Position numbers and translations under genes: made by a program. From the NCBI GenBank assembly GCA_030272815.1, contig JAJSZT010000006.1:38456-102455 (forward strand): 64,000 nt of DNA. Direction: 5' to 3'. This document shows positions 8,269 through 18,000 of the stretch, in pieces. The notes under the pieces are model-generated. The model did not search any database. It saw only the letters and a list, made by a program, of their open reading frames with translations, and was not told the DNA's origin. Source of the stretch: Deltaproteobacteria bacterium (GTDB lineage: Bacteria; Desulfobacterota; Desulfobacteria; Desulfobacterales; ETH-SRB1). How positions within the stretch are numbered: the first letter of the stretch is position 1; each line of letters starts with the position of its first letter.

Positions 8269-11200
8269 TGGCCATAGATTTTACCGGAATCTATAACGAA
8301 AACGAATTTTACACGCATCATTATCTTGCCGCCATCCTTGAAAAAGACCTCAAGGATGTTCTCAATAAGTGGAAGCAGCAGGATAAGGATGAAAATATAC
8401 GGCCTCCTTATGCCGGGCTTAAAGAAATTGCTAAGAAATATTTCAACTTGCGCGATCAAGAGAACAAGACACGCAAACCAGAAGATAAACTTGGTTTTCA
8501 ACGGCAGTTTTTACAAAATATACTGCAAATATTGGGTTACGAATTCAGGCCGGCCATCAAAGAGCTTGAAAATGGAGTAGTTATTCCAATAATTGGCGAG
8601 GTAACAAAGCAGAGCGGCGCTCCGGAATTATGGATTATAGAAGCGCTGGACATATCCTCCGATGATGTTGATCCTTTTGAACTGACAATTTCAGCCTGTC
8701 AGCTTCCTGACAAAGAGGCAGATGTATCAATTCCCGAGGCTTCTCTGGAAGAAATAATAACCCGTCAGGTATTTGGGCTATCAGAACCGCCACGCTGGGT
8801 GATATTGGTAAACTTATCACAGATACTGCTGATTGACCGGACAAAATGGAATCAGAAACGGCTGATACGTTTTAACCTTTCAGAAATATTAGGACGTCGA
8901 GAGCTTTCCACGCTTCAGGTTGCAGCCGCTCTTTTGCACCGTGAAAGCATATGTTCTGCTGACGGCTTGTGCCTGCTCGATAATCTGGATGAAAATTCGC
9001 ATAAACATGCTTTTGCGGTTTCAGAAGACCTTAAATATGCCCTGCGGCAGTCAATTGAACTGTTAGGAAATGAGGCTGTTTATTATCTCATGGAGAAACG
9101 AAAGAAAGGTGTTTTTTCAGGGGATGAAAAACTCGATCCTGAGCAGTTGACCATTGAGTGCCTGCGCTATATGTACCGGCTTCTTTTTATATTCTATATA
9201 GAAGCAAGACCTGAACTGGGTTATGCACAGATGAAGTCTGATGTTTATCGCATGGGATACAGTCTTGAAACCTTGCGCGATATTGAAATGGCGCAGCTTA
9301 CCACGGAAGAATCAAGAAACGGATTTTTCATACATGAATCGATACAGCTTCTGTTTGAATTGATCTACAATGGTTTTCATCCCAGAGGAACTGCTGTCCA
9401 GCAAGCCCTTTCAGCGGGTTATAAACCAGAACATCATACTTTTAACATGTCTCCACTTAAATCCCACCTGTTTGATCCGGATCGCATGCCGCTTTTGAAC
9501 CGTGTAAAATTCCGCAACTCGGTTTTGCAGGATGTCATTAAGCGGATGTCTCTTTCCCTGCCTAAATCACGTAAAGAAAGACGGGGACGCATCTCTTATG
9601 CACAGCTCGGCATCAACCAGCTTGGCGCAGTATATGAAGCCCTGCTTTCATATCGGGGGTTCTTTGCTGAAACAGATCTATATGAGGTAAAAAAGGCTGG
9701 GGAAACACATAATGAGCTTGAAACAGCATATTTTGTCAAAGAAGAAGATGTTAAAAAATACACGGAGGATGAACGAGTCTATAATGATGACGGAACACTG
9801 GTAAAATATTCGAAAGGCACATTCATATATCGTCTGGCCGGTCGAGACCGTGAAAAATCTGCGTCTTATTATACACCTGAAGTACTGACCCGATGCCTTG
9901 TTAAATATGCCTTAAAAGAACTCCTTAAAGATAAAACAGCAGATGATATCCTGAAACTCACTATATGCGAGCCTGCAATGGGAAGCGCTGCATTTTTGAA
10001 TGAAGCGATAAATCAGCTTGCAGAAAGCTATCTGCAACTAAAGCAAAAAGAGACAGGCAGAGATGTCCCGCAGGAAAAGTATCTGCAGGAAAAACAGAAG
10101 GTCAAAATGTATATCGCCGACAATAATGTTTTCGGCGTGGACCTCAATCCTGTAGCAGTTGAGCTTGCCGAGGTTTCACTCTGGCTGAATACCATTCATA
10201 AAGGCGCATTTGTTCCCTGGTTCGGTATGCAGCTCGTTTGCGGCAATTCCCTGATTGGCGCTCGAAGGCAGGTGTTTGACTCGCTGCTGCTTCGAAAAAG
10301 TAAAAATACTGATCCTCTATGGCTGGATGAAGTTCCGAAACGGATTATGCCTGGAAAAGAAAGGCCGCGGAACACCGTGTATCATTTTCTTTTACCGGAT
10401 AGAGGTATGGCAGATTATAAAGACAAAGCCGTCAAGCAAATGGCTGCTGATGAAATCAAATCCATTAATGAATGGCGCAAGGAATTTATAAAACCTTTTA
10501 CAAAAGAAGAAATCAGCCAGCTTGAAAAATTATCCGAGGCTGTGGACAGACTCTGGGAAAGACATACCGAAGATCAACGAAATATCCGGAGGCGCACAAC
10601 CGATCCGCTCAAGGTTTTCGGACAGACAGAATCAGAAAAAACTAAGCTGAAGTTTACAGACAATAAATGGAAAGACAAAGTATATCAAGAAGAAATGCTT
10701 TCAGAGAATGTGCGCAGTTCAAGTGCGTACCGCAGGTTAAAACTTGTCATGGACTACTGGTGCGCATTGTGGTTCTGGCCTATAGAAAAAGTAAGTTTGC
10801 TTCCTTCCAGACATGAAATGCTGCTTGAACTATCCCTTATTCTGGAAGGTAATGTCTTTGATATAACTCCGCAAGCAGAAGAACAGTTATCAATATTTCC
10901 TGAAACAAAACCAAAGCAGTTGTATCTGAACATGGTTGATGAATTTGGGTGCGTAAATATTGACAAGCTGTGCGGGGATAATGAATGTTTGGGATTAGTG
11001 AAGATACTTGGCGCAAAATACAGGTTTTTGCACTGGGAACTGGAGTTTGCGGATATCTTTGAAGACAGTGGCGGGTTTGATCTGGTCTTGGGGAATCCGC
11101 CGTGGATAGAGGTACATTGGGAAGAAAAAGGAATATTAAGTGATATTAATCCATTAATCGCAGTAAAAAAATTAACAGCTTCTGATGTTGCGAAATTTCG

Positions 11201-12968
11201 TAGCAAAGTTTTAAAGTTTCAGGGCCATACAAAATCGTATTTAGATGAATATGTAGAATTAACAGCTTTTAAGATATTTTTAACTTCTCGTATTAATTAC
11301 GAATATATTAGGGGTAAAAATAATTTATATAAATGTTTCATTTGTAGGTCGTGGGACTTAATACATAATCAAGGGGTAGCTGCTTTTGTCACCTATGAGG
11401 GAATATATAATGAACCGAAATCAGGTGAATTAAGAAAGGAATGTTACTTTAGACAAAAGTATCATTTCCATTTTCAAAACGAATTATTACTATTCAAAGA
11501 TATTGGAGATGCAAAAAAATTTGAATTAAATATTTTTTCTGGTTTAAGCAAAAAAATTGATTTTGATATGATTTGTAATGTTTTTCATTCAAAAACAATA
11601 GATGAATCTTACCTTCATTCAGGAAAGGGTCCTGTTCCTGGTATAAAAAATAACAAAACATGGGAGCTAAAAGGACATAAATCCCGAATTCTAAGAATTA
11701 CCGATGAGGTATTAGATTTGTTTTCAAATCTATATGAAGGAATAGAAGCTGATAGTAATAAAACAAGATTGCCTGTAATTCATGCTATTGAAACATTGAA
11801 AGTTTTGGAGAAATTTAATAACCAAAAAAATAGACTCCATAATTTAAAAAGAAAATTTTTAAAAACTCCAACTACTTGCTGGAATGAAGTAACATCTGAA
11901 AAAGATGGCATTATCAAAAGAAAAACCATTTTCCCTGATGATTTAACTGAATTAATATATTCCGGTCCGCACTACTATGTTGCAAACCCTTATTTTAAAA
12001 CTCCAAGAAATAATTGCAAGTCTAAAGGTGATTATGATCCAATATGTTTAACTACATTAGCAGATAACTATAAACCTCGTTCAAATTATATACCAGCAAT
12101 TGACAAGAGAGATTTCATTGGAAAGATAACTACTATACCATGGTCGAATAGTAGTAAAGTAAATGATTTCTATCGATTAATTTTTAGGTCCATGATAGGG
12201 CCACATGCTGAAAAAACTCTAATTGGAGCAGTAATCCCCCCTGGGCCAACGCATATAAACAGTGGTTCTTCTTATCTTTTTCAATCAAATGAAGACTTAA
12301 TATTATTTGGCGCTCTTTGTTCAAGTGTTCCATATGATAGTTATGTAAAAATAATTGGAAAACAAAATTTGCATGATATCCCTTTGCAGTTACCTTTTCT
12401 TGATAATTATAAAGATGAAATAATCTCTAGATTTTTACGGCTTAACTGTTTAACAAAATATTATGAAGATTTATGGTCTAACTTGTGGAAAGAAGAATAT
12501 AAAAAGAATCAATGGGCCATACCAGACAAACGATTATCCCAGTGGAAATCATTATCTAAAAAATGGCAACAAAATACTCCGCTCCGTAATAATTTTGAAC
12601 GAAGGCAGGCGCTAATTGAAATTGATGTTTTAGTATCAATGGCACTAAAATTAACACTTAATGAGTTAATAGCATTATATAGAATTCATTGTCCAGTATT
12701 TAGGCAATATGAGGAGGAAACATCTTATGACATAAATGGGGGAATTGTATTTACAATTAATAAAGGATTACCAGGAGTCGGCTTCTCCCGCCCCGAATGG
12801 AACGAAATCAAAGATATGAAATCCGGCACAGCAAAACGCACCATAACCGATGACACCCTGCCCGGCGGGCCAAGAGAGCAAACCATTGTTTATGAAGCTC
12901 CGTTTGACAAATGCGATCGGGAAGAGGATTATGAAATAGTCTGGGCGGAATTTGAGAAAAGATTTTAA
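8268..12968 (+). CDS. Adenine-specific DNA methyltransferase, PglX/DrmMI-like
   Basis: A 1566-residue N6-adenine methyltransferase of the Eco57I/PglX type, as used for self-marking in BREX, DISARM and type IIL systems. The SAM-binding motif CEPAMGSAAFLNEAI starts near residue 566, VFGVDLNPVAVELAEVSLW follows near 622, and the catalytic NPPW lies near 942. About 560 N-terminal residues precede the catalytic domain. The region after NPPW, about nucleotides 11130-12770, should hold the target-recognition domain and is much more A/T-rich than either side: 12 G/C of 60 at 11281-11340 against 30 of 60 at 12781-12840. I see no endonuclease motif. Translation is coupled to the upstream helicase. Confidence 0.87.
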   Translation: MAIDFTGIYNENEFYTHHYLAAILEKDLKDVLNKWKQQDKDENIRPPYAGLKEIAKKYFNLRDQENKTRKPEDKLGFQRQFLQNILQILGYEFRPAIKELENGVVIPIIGEVTKQSGAPELWIIEALDISSDDVDPFELTISACQLPDKEADVSIPEASLEEIITRQVFGLSEPPRWVILVNLSQILLIDRTKWNQKRLIRFNLSEILGRRELSTLQVAAALLHRESICSADGLCLLDNLDENSHKHAFAVSEDLKYALRQSIELLGNEAVYYLMEKRKKGVFSGDEKLDPEQLTIECLRYMYRLLFIFYIEARPELGYAQMKSDVYRMGYSLETLRDIEMAQLTTEESRNGFFIHESIQLLFELIYNGFHPRGTAVQQALSAGYKPEHHTFNMSPLKSHLFDPDRMPLLNRVKFRNSVLQDVIKRMSLSLPKSRKERRGRISYAQLGINQLGAVYEALLSYRGFFAETDLYEVKKAGETHNELETAYFVKEEDVKKYTEDERVYNDDGTLVKYSKGTFIYRLAGRDREKSASYYTPEVLTRCLVKYALKELLKDKTADDILKLTICEPAMGSAAFLNEAINQLAESYLQLKQKETGRDVPQEKYLQEKQKVKMYIADNNVFGVDLNPVAVELAEVSLWLNTIHKGAFVPWFGMQLVCGNSLIGARRQVFDSLLLRKSKNTDPLWLDEVPKRIMPGKERPRNTVYHFLLPDRGMADYKDKAVKQMAADEIKSINEWRKEFIKPFTKEEISQLEKLSEAVDRLWERHTEDQRNIRRRTTDPLKVFGQTESEKTKLKFTDNKWKDKVYQEEMLSENVRSSSAYRRLKLVMDYWCALWFWPIEKVSLLPSRHEMLLELSLILEGNVFDITPQAEEQLSIFPETKPKQLYLNMVDEFGCVNIDKLCGDNECLGLVKILGAKYRFLHWELEFADIFEDSGGFDLVLGNPPWIEVHWEEKGILSDINPLIAVKKLTASDVAKFRSKVLKFQGHTKSYLDEYVELTAFKIFLTSRINYEYIRGKNNLYKCFICRSWDLIHNQGVAAFVTYEGIYNEPKSGELRKECYFRQKYHFHFQNELLLFKDIGDAKKFELNIFSGLSKKIDFDMICNVFHSKTIDESYLHSGKGPVPGIKNNKTWELKGHKSRILRITDEVLDLFSNLYEGIEADSNKTRLPVIHAIETLKVLEKFNNQKNRLHNLKRKFLKTPTTCWNEVTSEKDGIIKRKTIFPDDLTELIYSGPHYYVANPYFKTPRNNCKSKGDYDPICLTTLADNYKPRSNYIPAIDKRDFIGKITTIPWSNSSKVNDFYRLIFRSMIGPHAEKTLIGAVIPPGPTHINSGSSYLFQSNEDLILFGALCSSVPYDSYVKIIGKQNLHDIPLQLPFLDNYKDEIISRFLRLNCLTKYYEDLWSNLWKEEYKKNQWAIPDKRLSQWKSLSKKWQQNTPLRNNFERRQALIEIDVLVSMALKLTLNELIALYRIHCPVFRQYEEETSYDINGGIVFTINKGLPGVGFSRPEWNEIKDMKSGTAKRTITDDTLPGGPREQTIVYEAPFDKCDREEDYEIVWAEFEKRF

Positions 12969-13002
12969 ACCGCGAAATATATGAATAAAAATTGAGGAGA
13001 TA

Positions 13003-13030
13003 TTTGTGTCATTCATGTATTCCTTGGTTT
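13003..13030 (+). repeat. GTGTCATTCGTG-type direct repeat, left of higBA
   Basis: The stretch TTTGTGTCATTCATGTATTC followed by CTTGGTTT matches 14654-14682, downstream of higA, in the same orientation, and more loosely 14955-14992. The copies bracket the higB-higA pair, suggesting that the pair arrived as a cassette or that the repeats spread beside it. Confidence 0.55.
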
Positions 13031-13093
13031 CAATAACAACGTTCCCAAAACAGGAACTTTATAGTTGACATACCGCTGAAACCCGATTAGAAT

Positions 13094-13393
13094 ATGCATG
13101 TAATCAGCCGAAAAAAACTGACCGAATTTTACGAACAGCCGGGTCGTCAAGACGCCAAGGGGCCGCTTGACGCATGGTACTACGAAACGAATCATGCGCA
13201 GTGGGCTTCTCCGGCGGATATAAAGGATCAATACCGATCTGCAAGCATTCTAAAGGACAACAGGGTTGTATTCAATATCGCAGGAAACAAATACCGGCTG
13301 GTGGTCAGAATCAACTATGATTCAAAAACCGTGTTTGTGCGTTTTATCGGGACGCACCATGAGTATGACAAAATCGATGCGGAGGTGATCTAA
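13094..13393 (+). CDS. higB: HigB-family mRNA interferase toxin
   Basis: A 99-residue toxin of the RelE/HigB superfamily that cleaves ribosome-bound mRNA. The HigB signature is clear: IAGNKYRLVVRINYDSKTVF at about residues 60-80, followed by VRFIGTHHEYDKID. The partner antitoxin gene starts two bases after its stop. The pair lies between the methyltransferase and the giant helicase on the same strand. It is richer in G/C (31 of 60 at 13561-13620) than the genes around it, so it probably joined the operon later. The toxin-first gene order is normal for higBA. Confidence 0.88.
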   Translation: MHVISRKKLTEFYEQPGRQDAKGPLDAWYYETNHAQWASPADIKDQYRSASILKDNRVVFNIAGNKYRLVVRINYDSKTVFVRFIGTHHEYDKIDAEVI

Positions 13394-13394
13394 A

Positions 13395-14624
13395 ATGATT
13401 AACCGCCTGATAAAAAATGAAAAAGATTACGAAAAGGCGTTATTTCGCGTTGAGCAGCTTATGGATGCCGAACCCGGCACTGCCAAAATGGATGAGCTGG
13501 AATTACTGACCGCTCTTGTAAAGATGTACGAGGACCAACATTACCCGATCAACCCGCCGGATCCTATCGAAGCGATCAAATTCCGAATGGATCAGCTCGG
13601 GCTGACCCGGAAAGACATGGTTCCTTACATCGGAACCAAGAGCAAGGTATCCGAGATCTTGAACGGAAAACGCCCGCTTACTTTGGCCATGATGAGGTCT
13701 CTCAATAAAAATTTGGGCATATCTGCCGAAGTGCTGCTGAAGGAACCGGGCGCCGGTTTTCCGAACGAGATGCAGGAGCTGGAATGGCATAGATTCCCCG
13801 TGGTTGAAATGGCAAAGCGCTGCTGGATTCCTAAAGTGGATGACGTAAAGGAAAAGGCCGAGGAACTAATGCGCGGGTTCATCGCACAGGCTGGAGGGCC
13901 GGAGATGGTCTCAGTGGCCTTTTTCCGCCAAGGGAAAGGCGCTCGCTATAATTCGAAAATGGACCCGTATGCTCTGACGGCTTGGTGTATTCGCGTGCTG
14001 ACCCTTACCCGGAAAAATCCTTTAAAAAACAAATATGTTAAGGGATCGCTCAAACTGAGTGCGCTGCAGGAAGTCGCACGGCTGAGTTATTTTGAAAATG
14101 GTTCCTTGTTGGCCAGAGAATATCTGGAAAAACAGGGCATTCATCTAATTGTGGTTCCCCACCTTCCCAAAACATACCTGGACGGGGCTGCAATGTTATT
14201 GCCGGACGGAACGCCGGTCATCGGCATGACCCTTCGCCATGACAGAATCGATAATTTCTGGTTTTGCCTGCTGCATGAACTGGCACACGTTGCAAAGCAT
14301 CTGTCAACAGCCAAACGGATCATCGTCGATGATCTGGATCTGCGCGGGCATGACCCTGAGATCGAAGATAAAATCGAGAATGAAGCCGATGAAATGACGC
14401 GTAATGGATTAATCCCCAAGAAGGTTTGGGATAAAAAGCCGATGGGGGGCAAGGCAATCGCCGCTGAGGTGTATGCGCTGGCAAAAAAATTAAAAATTCA
14501 TCCCGCGATTATTGCAGGAAGAATCCGATTTGAACATAATAACTTCAGGCTGCTGTCCAGATATATCGGTAGTAAGCAGGTGCGCAAGCATTTTCCTGAA
14601 AGCTGTTCAATCTCAGTGAAATGA
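13395..14624 (+). CDS. higA: HigA-like antitoxin fused to an ImmA/IrrE-type metallopeptidase domain
   Basis: 409 residues, about three times a normal HigA. Residues about 50-115 form the HigA helix-turn-helix, with IEAIKFRMDQLGLTRKDMVP and then SKVSEILNGKRPLTLAMMR. The C-terminal half carries a zinc-peptidase motif, LLHELAHVAKH (HExxH), near residue 295, followed by the acidic EIEDKIENEADE, as in COG2856/ImmA proteins. The HTH should bind its own promoter and neutralise HigB. The peptidase could couple antitoxin loss or repressor cleavage to a stress or phage signal (inference). RBS and spacing support the start, and the frame is intact. Confidence 0.87.
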   Translation: MINRLIKNEKDYEKALFRVEQLMDAEPGTAKMDELELLTALVKMYEDQHYPINPPDPIEAIKFRMDQLGLTRKDMVPYIGTKSKVSEILNGKRPLTLAMMRSLNKNLGISAEVLLKEPGAGFPNEMQELEWHRFPVVEMAKRCWIPKVDDVKEKAEELMRGFIAQAGGPEMVSVAFFRQGKGARYNSKMDPYALTAWCIRVLTLTRKNPLKNKYVKGSLKLSALQEVARLSYFENGSLLAREYLEKQGIHLIVVPHLPKTYLDGAAMLLPDGTPVIGMTLRHDRIDNFWFCLLHELAHVAKHLSTAKRIIVDDLDLRGHDPEIEDKIENEADEMTRNGLIPKKVWDKKPMGGKAIAAEVYALAKKLKIHPAIIAGRIRFEHNNFRLLSRYIGSKQVRKHFPESCSISVK

Positions 14625-15014
14625 TGAATCTTCAATAAGATTGAACAGATAAATTTCGTGTCATTCGTGTATTTCGTGGTTTATGATGATTACCGTGGTC
14701 GGCAAAACCAGTGCAGCCAGATGGTATCCAGGTGCCGGCGATTAATTCAGAAAGATACTGATTTTGGCCCAAGTTTGGCGCAAGTTTGGCCCAAGTTTGG
14801 CACAATCTAATCCGTTAACTATCTGTATATACAATTATTTTGTTGTTTTCAATAATTGCGCTAAATATAATTAAGGCGCAAGTTAGACACAATTCGGCGC
14901 AATTGAACGATACGACACATCTCATTGTTTTTATGAAGAGACGTTTTTTGTTTTTTTCGTGTGATTCGTGTGATTCGCGCAATTCATGGTTTAATCTTTT
15001 AACGGTAGGGATAA
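14625..15014. other. Repeat-rich gap between higA and the giant helicase
   Basis: 390 bases without a gene. It contains a second GTGTCATTCGTG-type repeat (14654-14682), a tandem array of an 11-bp unit (14764-14803), A/T-rich DNA with scattered GGCGCAA motifs (about 14850-14905), and a third, looser copy of the first repeat (14955-14992). A TAGGGA precedes the next ATG. A separate promoter for the helicase genes could lie here, but I cannot assign its boxes. Confidence 0.5.
14764..14803 (+). repeat. Tandem 11-bp repeat AAGTTTGGCSC
   Basis: The unit AAGTTTGGC plus two variable G/C bases is repeated three times with a partial unit at each end, directly upstream of the 2101-residue helicase gene. 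The regular 11-bp spacing puts each copy on about the same face of the helix, as in an operator array. This function is inferred only. Confidence 0.6.
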
Positions 15015-18000
15015 ATGATACCATCCATACTCTCCCAACAGCTTAGACAAGGCGTCGAAGATTTTCTGCGGACAACTTTTCCGGTATCAACATCTTTTTT
15101 TCACGGCATTATCGACCGGTTGCTGGCAAATAGTGAAGGTGTTTTCAAGGGGCCATATTTATCCGTTCTGCTCCCTTTCAGACAAGGTTCAGGTGAATCT
15201 GATTATTTTCCGGATGTGCCTTTAGAATTCTCTCCCTATATACATCAGGTACAGGCCTTTGACCGTCTTTCAGGCATTAAGCCAAAATCCACAATCGTTG
15301 CAACCGGAACCGGATCAGGTAAAACAGAGTCTTTTTTGTACCCCATTCTCGATCATTGCCTTCGCTACCGTGGGGAACCAGGGATAAAGGCCATTCTTGT
15401 TTATCCCATGAATGCCCTTGCAATGGATCAGGCAGGGCGTATTGCAAAAATAATATATACAAATCCCAACCTTAAAGGGCATGTCACGGCGGGCTTATAT
15501 GTGGGGCAGAGCGAAAAAGAACCTCATGCAGTAATGTCCCAGAGCAATATTATCACAAATAAGGAGATGTTGCGCACAAGCCCGCCTGATATTCTGCTGA
15601 CAAATTATAAGATGCTTGATTATCTTTTGATCCGCGCAAAGGATTATCCTTTGTGGAAGAACAACGGACCTGAAACCTTGCGCTTTCTTGTAGTAGATGA
15701 GCTGCATACATTTGACGGCGCTCAGGGAACCGACCTGGCCTGCCTTATAAGACGCCTTAAAGCCCGTCTTGATACGCCGGAAAATCACCTGTGCTGCATT
15801 GGAACTTCAGCAACGCTTGGCGCTAATGAAAAAAAGGCAGCTTTGCTGACATATGCCGGCGAGGTCTTTGGTGAACCTTTTGATGAAAATGCCATAATCA
15901 TGGAATCACGACTGACAGCAGGTGAATTTCTGGAAAACAGCATGATAACAAGGGTTGGTGTTGTTTTGCCTGATCTTGCGGAAAGGCTTAATCCTGATTC
16001 ATACAGCGAGTATAAGGAATACATTCTTTCACAACATGAACTCTGGTTTGGAAAAAAAATATCTGAAGATGAATTCGATGAAACCAAATGGCGTATCGCA
16101 CTCGGTGATAAACTTCGGGGGCATAGCTTTTTCCAGAATCTACTGAAGGTGCTGAAAGGAGAAACCAAAAGCTATGATGAAATTCTATTTGAGCTTGAAA
16201 AATGCACACCCGAATTCAAAGATGCTGATCAAACATATAGATTAAATTTAATCAGCAGTCTTTTAGCGCTTGTATCAACTGCACGTGCCGGCACAGAAAA
16301 AAAGAACCGGCCTTTTCTGCATGTGAGGTATCAGCTCTGGCTTCGTGAACTGCGGCGCATGGTTTGTGAAGTATCACAAACACCACGCCTTGCATTTTCT
16401 GATGATTTAAATGATGAACAATTAAAAAAGCACATGCCTGTCATTCATTGCAGGGAATGCAACAGCATGGGTTGGGCCGGGCTGAAACGCACAGGTGATA
16501 ATGAAGTTAATCCTGATTTGCAGCCTTTCTATATTTCATTTTTCAAAAACGACCCTAAGGTTACTTTCCTGTTTCCTGAATCAGCAGAGCCACAAAATCT
16601 TCATATGGATGGGCAGTTATATAATCTTTGTGCGGAGTGTCTGAATCTTACTACTAAGCTTAAACCAGAAGAATGCCCCAACTGTGGTCAAAATGACCTG
16701 ATACGTGTTTTTGTCCCAAACACAAGGGCAAGGAGAAAGAACGAAGAGATCGGAATACATAACTGCCCTTACTGTGGAGGGCATAACAGCCTGACAATTT
16801 TGGGTTCAAGGGCGGCAAGTCTTACAAGTGTCTTAATCTCACAACTTTATTCTTCAACATTTAACGATGACAAAAAGCTCCTGACTTTTTCAGATTCAGT
16901 CCAGGATGCAGCTCACAGGGCCGGTTTTTTTACCGGACGAACATATAGATTTAACTTCCGCAGCGCCCTGCAACAATTTGTTCTTAAATTTTTAAACAAA
17001 GAATCAGATAAACTGACTCTTGCTGTATTGCCTGAAAAGTTTACCCGATTCTGGTTGGGGAAAATGGATGAGGATTTGTTTATTTCGACATTCCTGCCTC
17101 CGAATATGGCCTGGTTTGCCGACTATGAAGTTTTGAAACAGGAAGGCAGACTTCCACAAGATTCCAAATTATTAAGAGACGTTGAAAAGCGGATAGAATG
17201 GGAAATTTTCAGTGAATACGGTTTTAGAACCAGAATTGGGCGAACACTTGAAAAGACAAGCTTATCTGTAGCGCATCTGAATTTTGATTTACTTGATAAT
17301 GCAGCTATACAGATTTTAGAGCAGCTTCAAAATGAGATTGGCGGATTTAAGAATTTGGATGAGCATACCCTGAAAGTGTTCATTTTGGGGTTGCTAGTTC
17401 ATATGAAAAACCAGGGAAGCATTTATTATCAAGAACTTGATACTTTCATTAAAAGATGGGGTGAGCCATTTATTATAAACCGGATTCCATGGATGCCCAA
17501 TTTCAGCAGAAATGCCCGGACTCCGGCTTTTTTGACCACCAGAAGGACCTATCGGTTTGAGCAGTTATTGAGCAGCCGGATGACATGGTGTGAGTTCTGG
17601 GCAGATAAATGCTTTTCACCATTGTATCCTCTTATTACAGAATTAATAAGCAATATCTATGAGATTGTTTTAAAAATCCTGACTAAAGAAAATATTCTTG
17701 TTGAAAAGAAAGTAAATAATGAAAAGGTGTGGGGTCTATCACCTGATGTACTAAACATTAGCGATAAGGTCGTTCAATTCAGGTGCAGGGAATGCAGCCA
17801 TAATGTATCTGTGCCGTTATCTGAAAAAAAATACTGGGAAGGCGCTCAATGCCATCGCTTCCATTGCTATGGCAAATACCGGAAAACAGATACCAGCAAT
17901 GATTATTATGGAAAACTTTATGCGTCCGGAAATATAGAAAGAATTTTCGCAGCCGAACATACAGGACTGCTGGAACGAGACGAGCGTGAACAACTGGAGG

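Noticed and set aside
14840..15046. Frames in the gap before the giant helicase gene
   Set aside because: They consist of A/T-rich and repeat sequence and one overlaps the real gene start.
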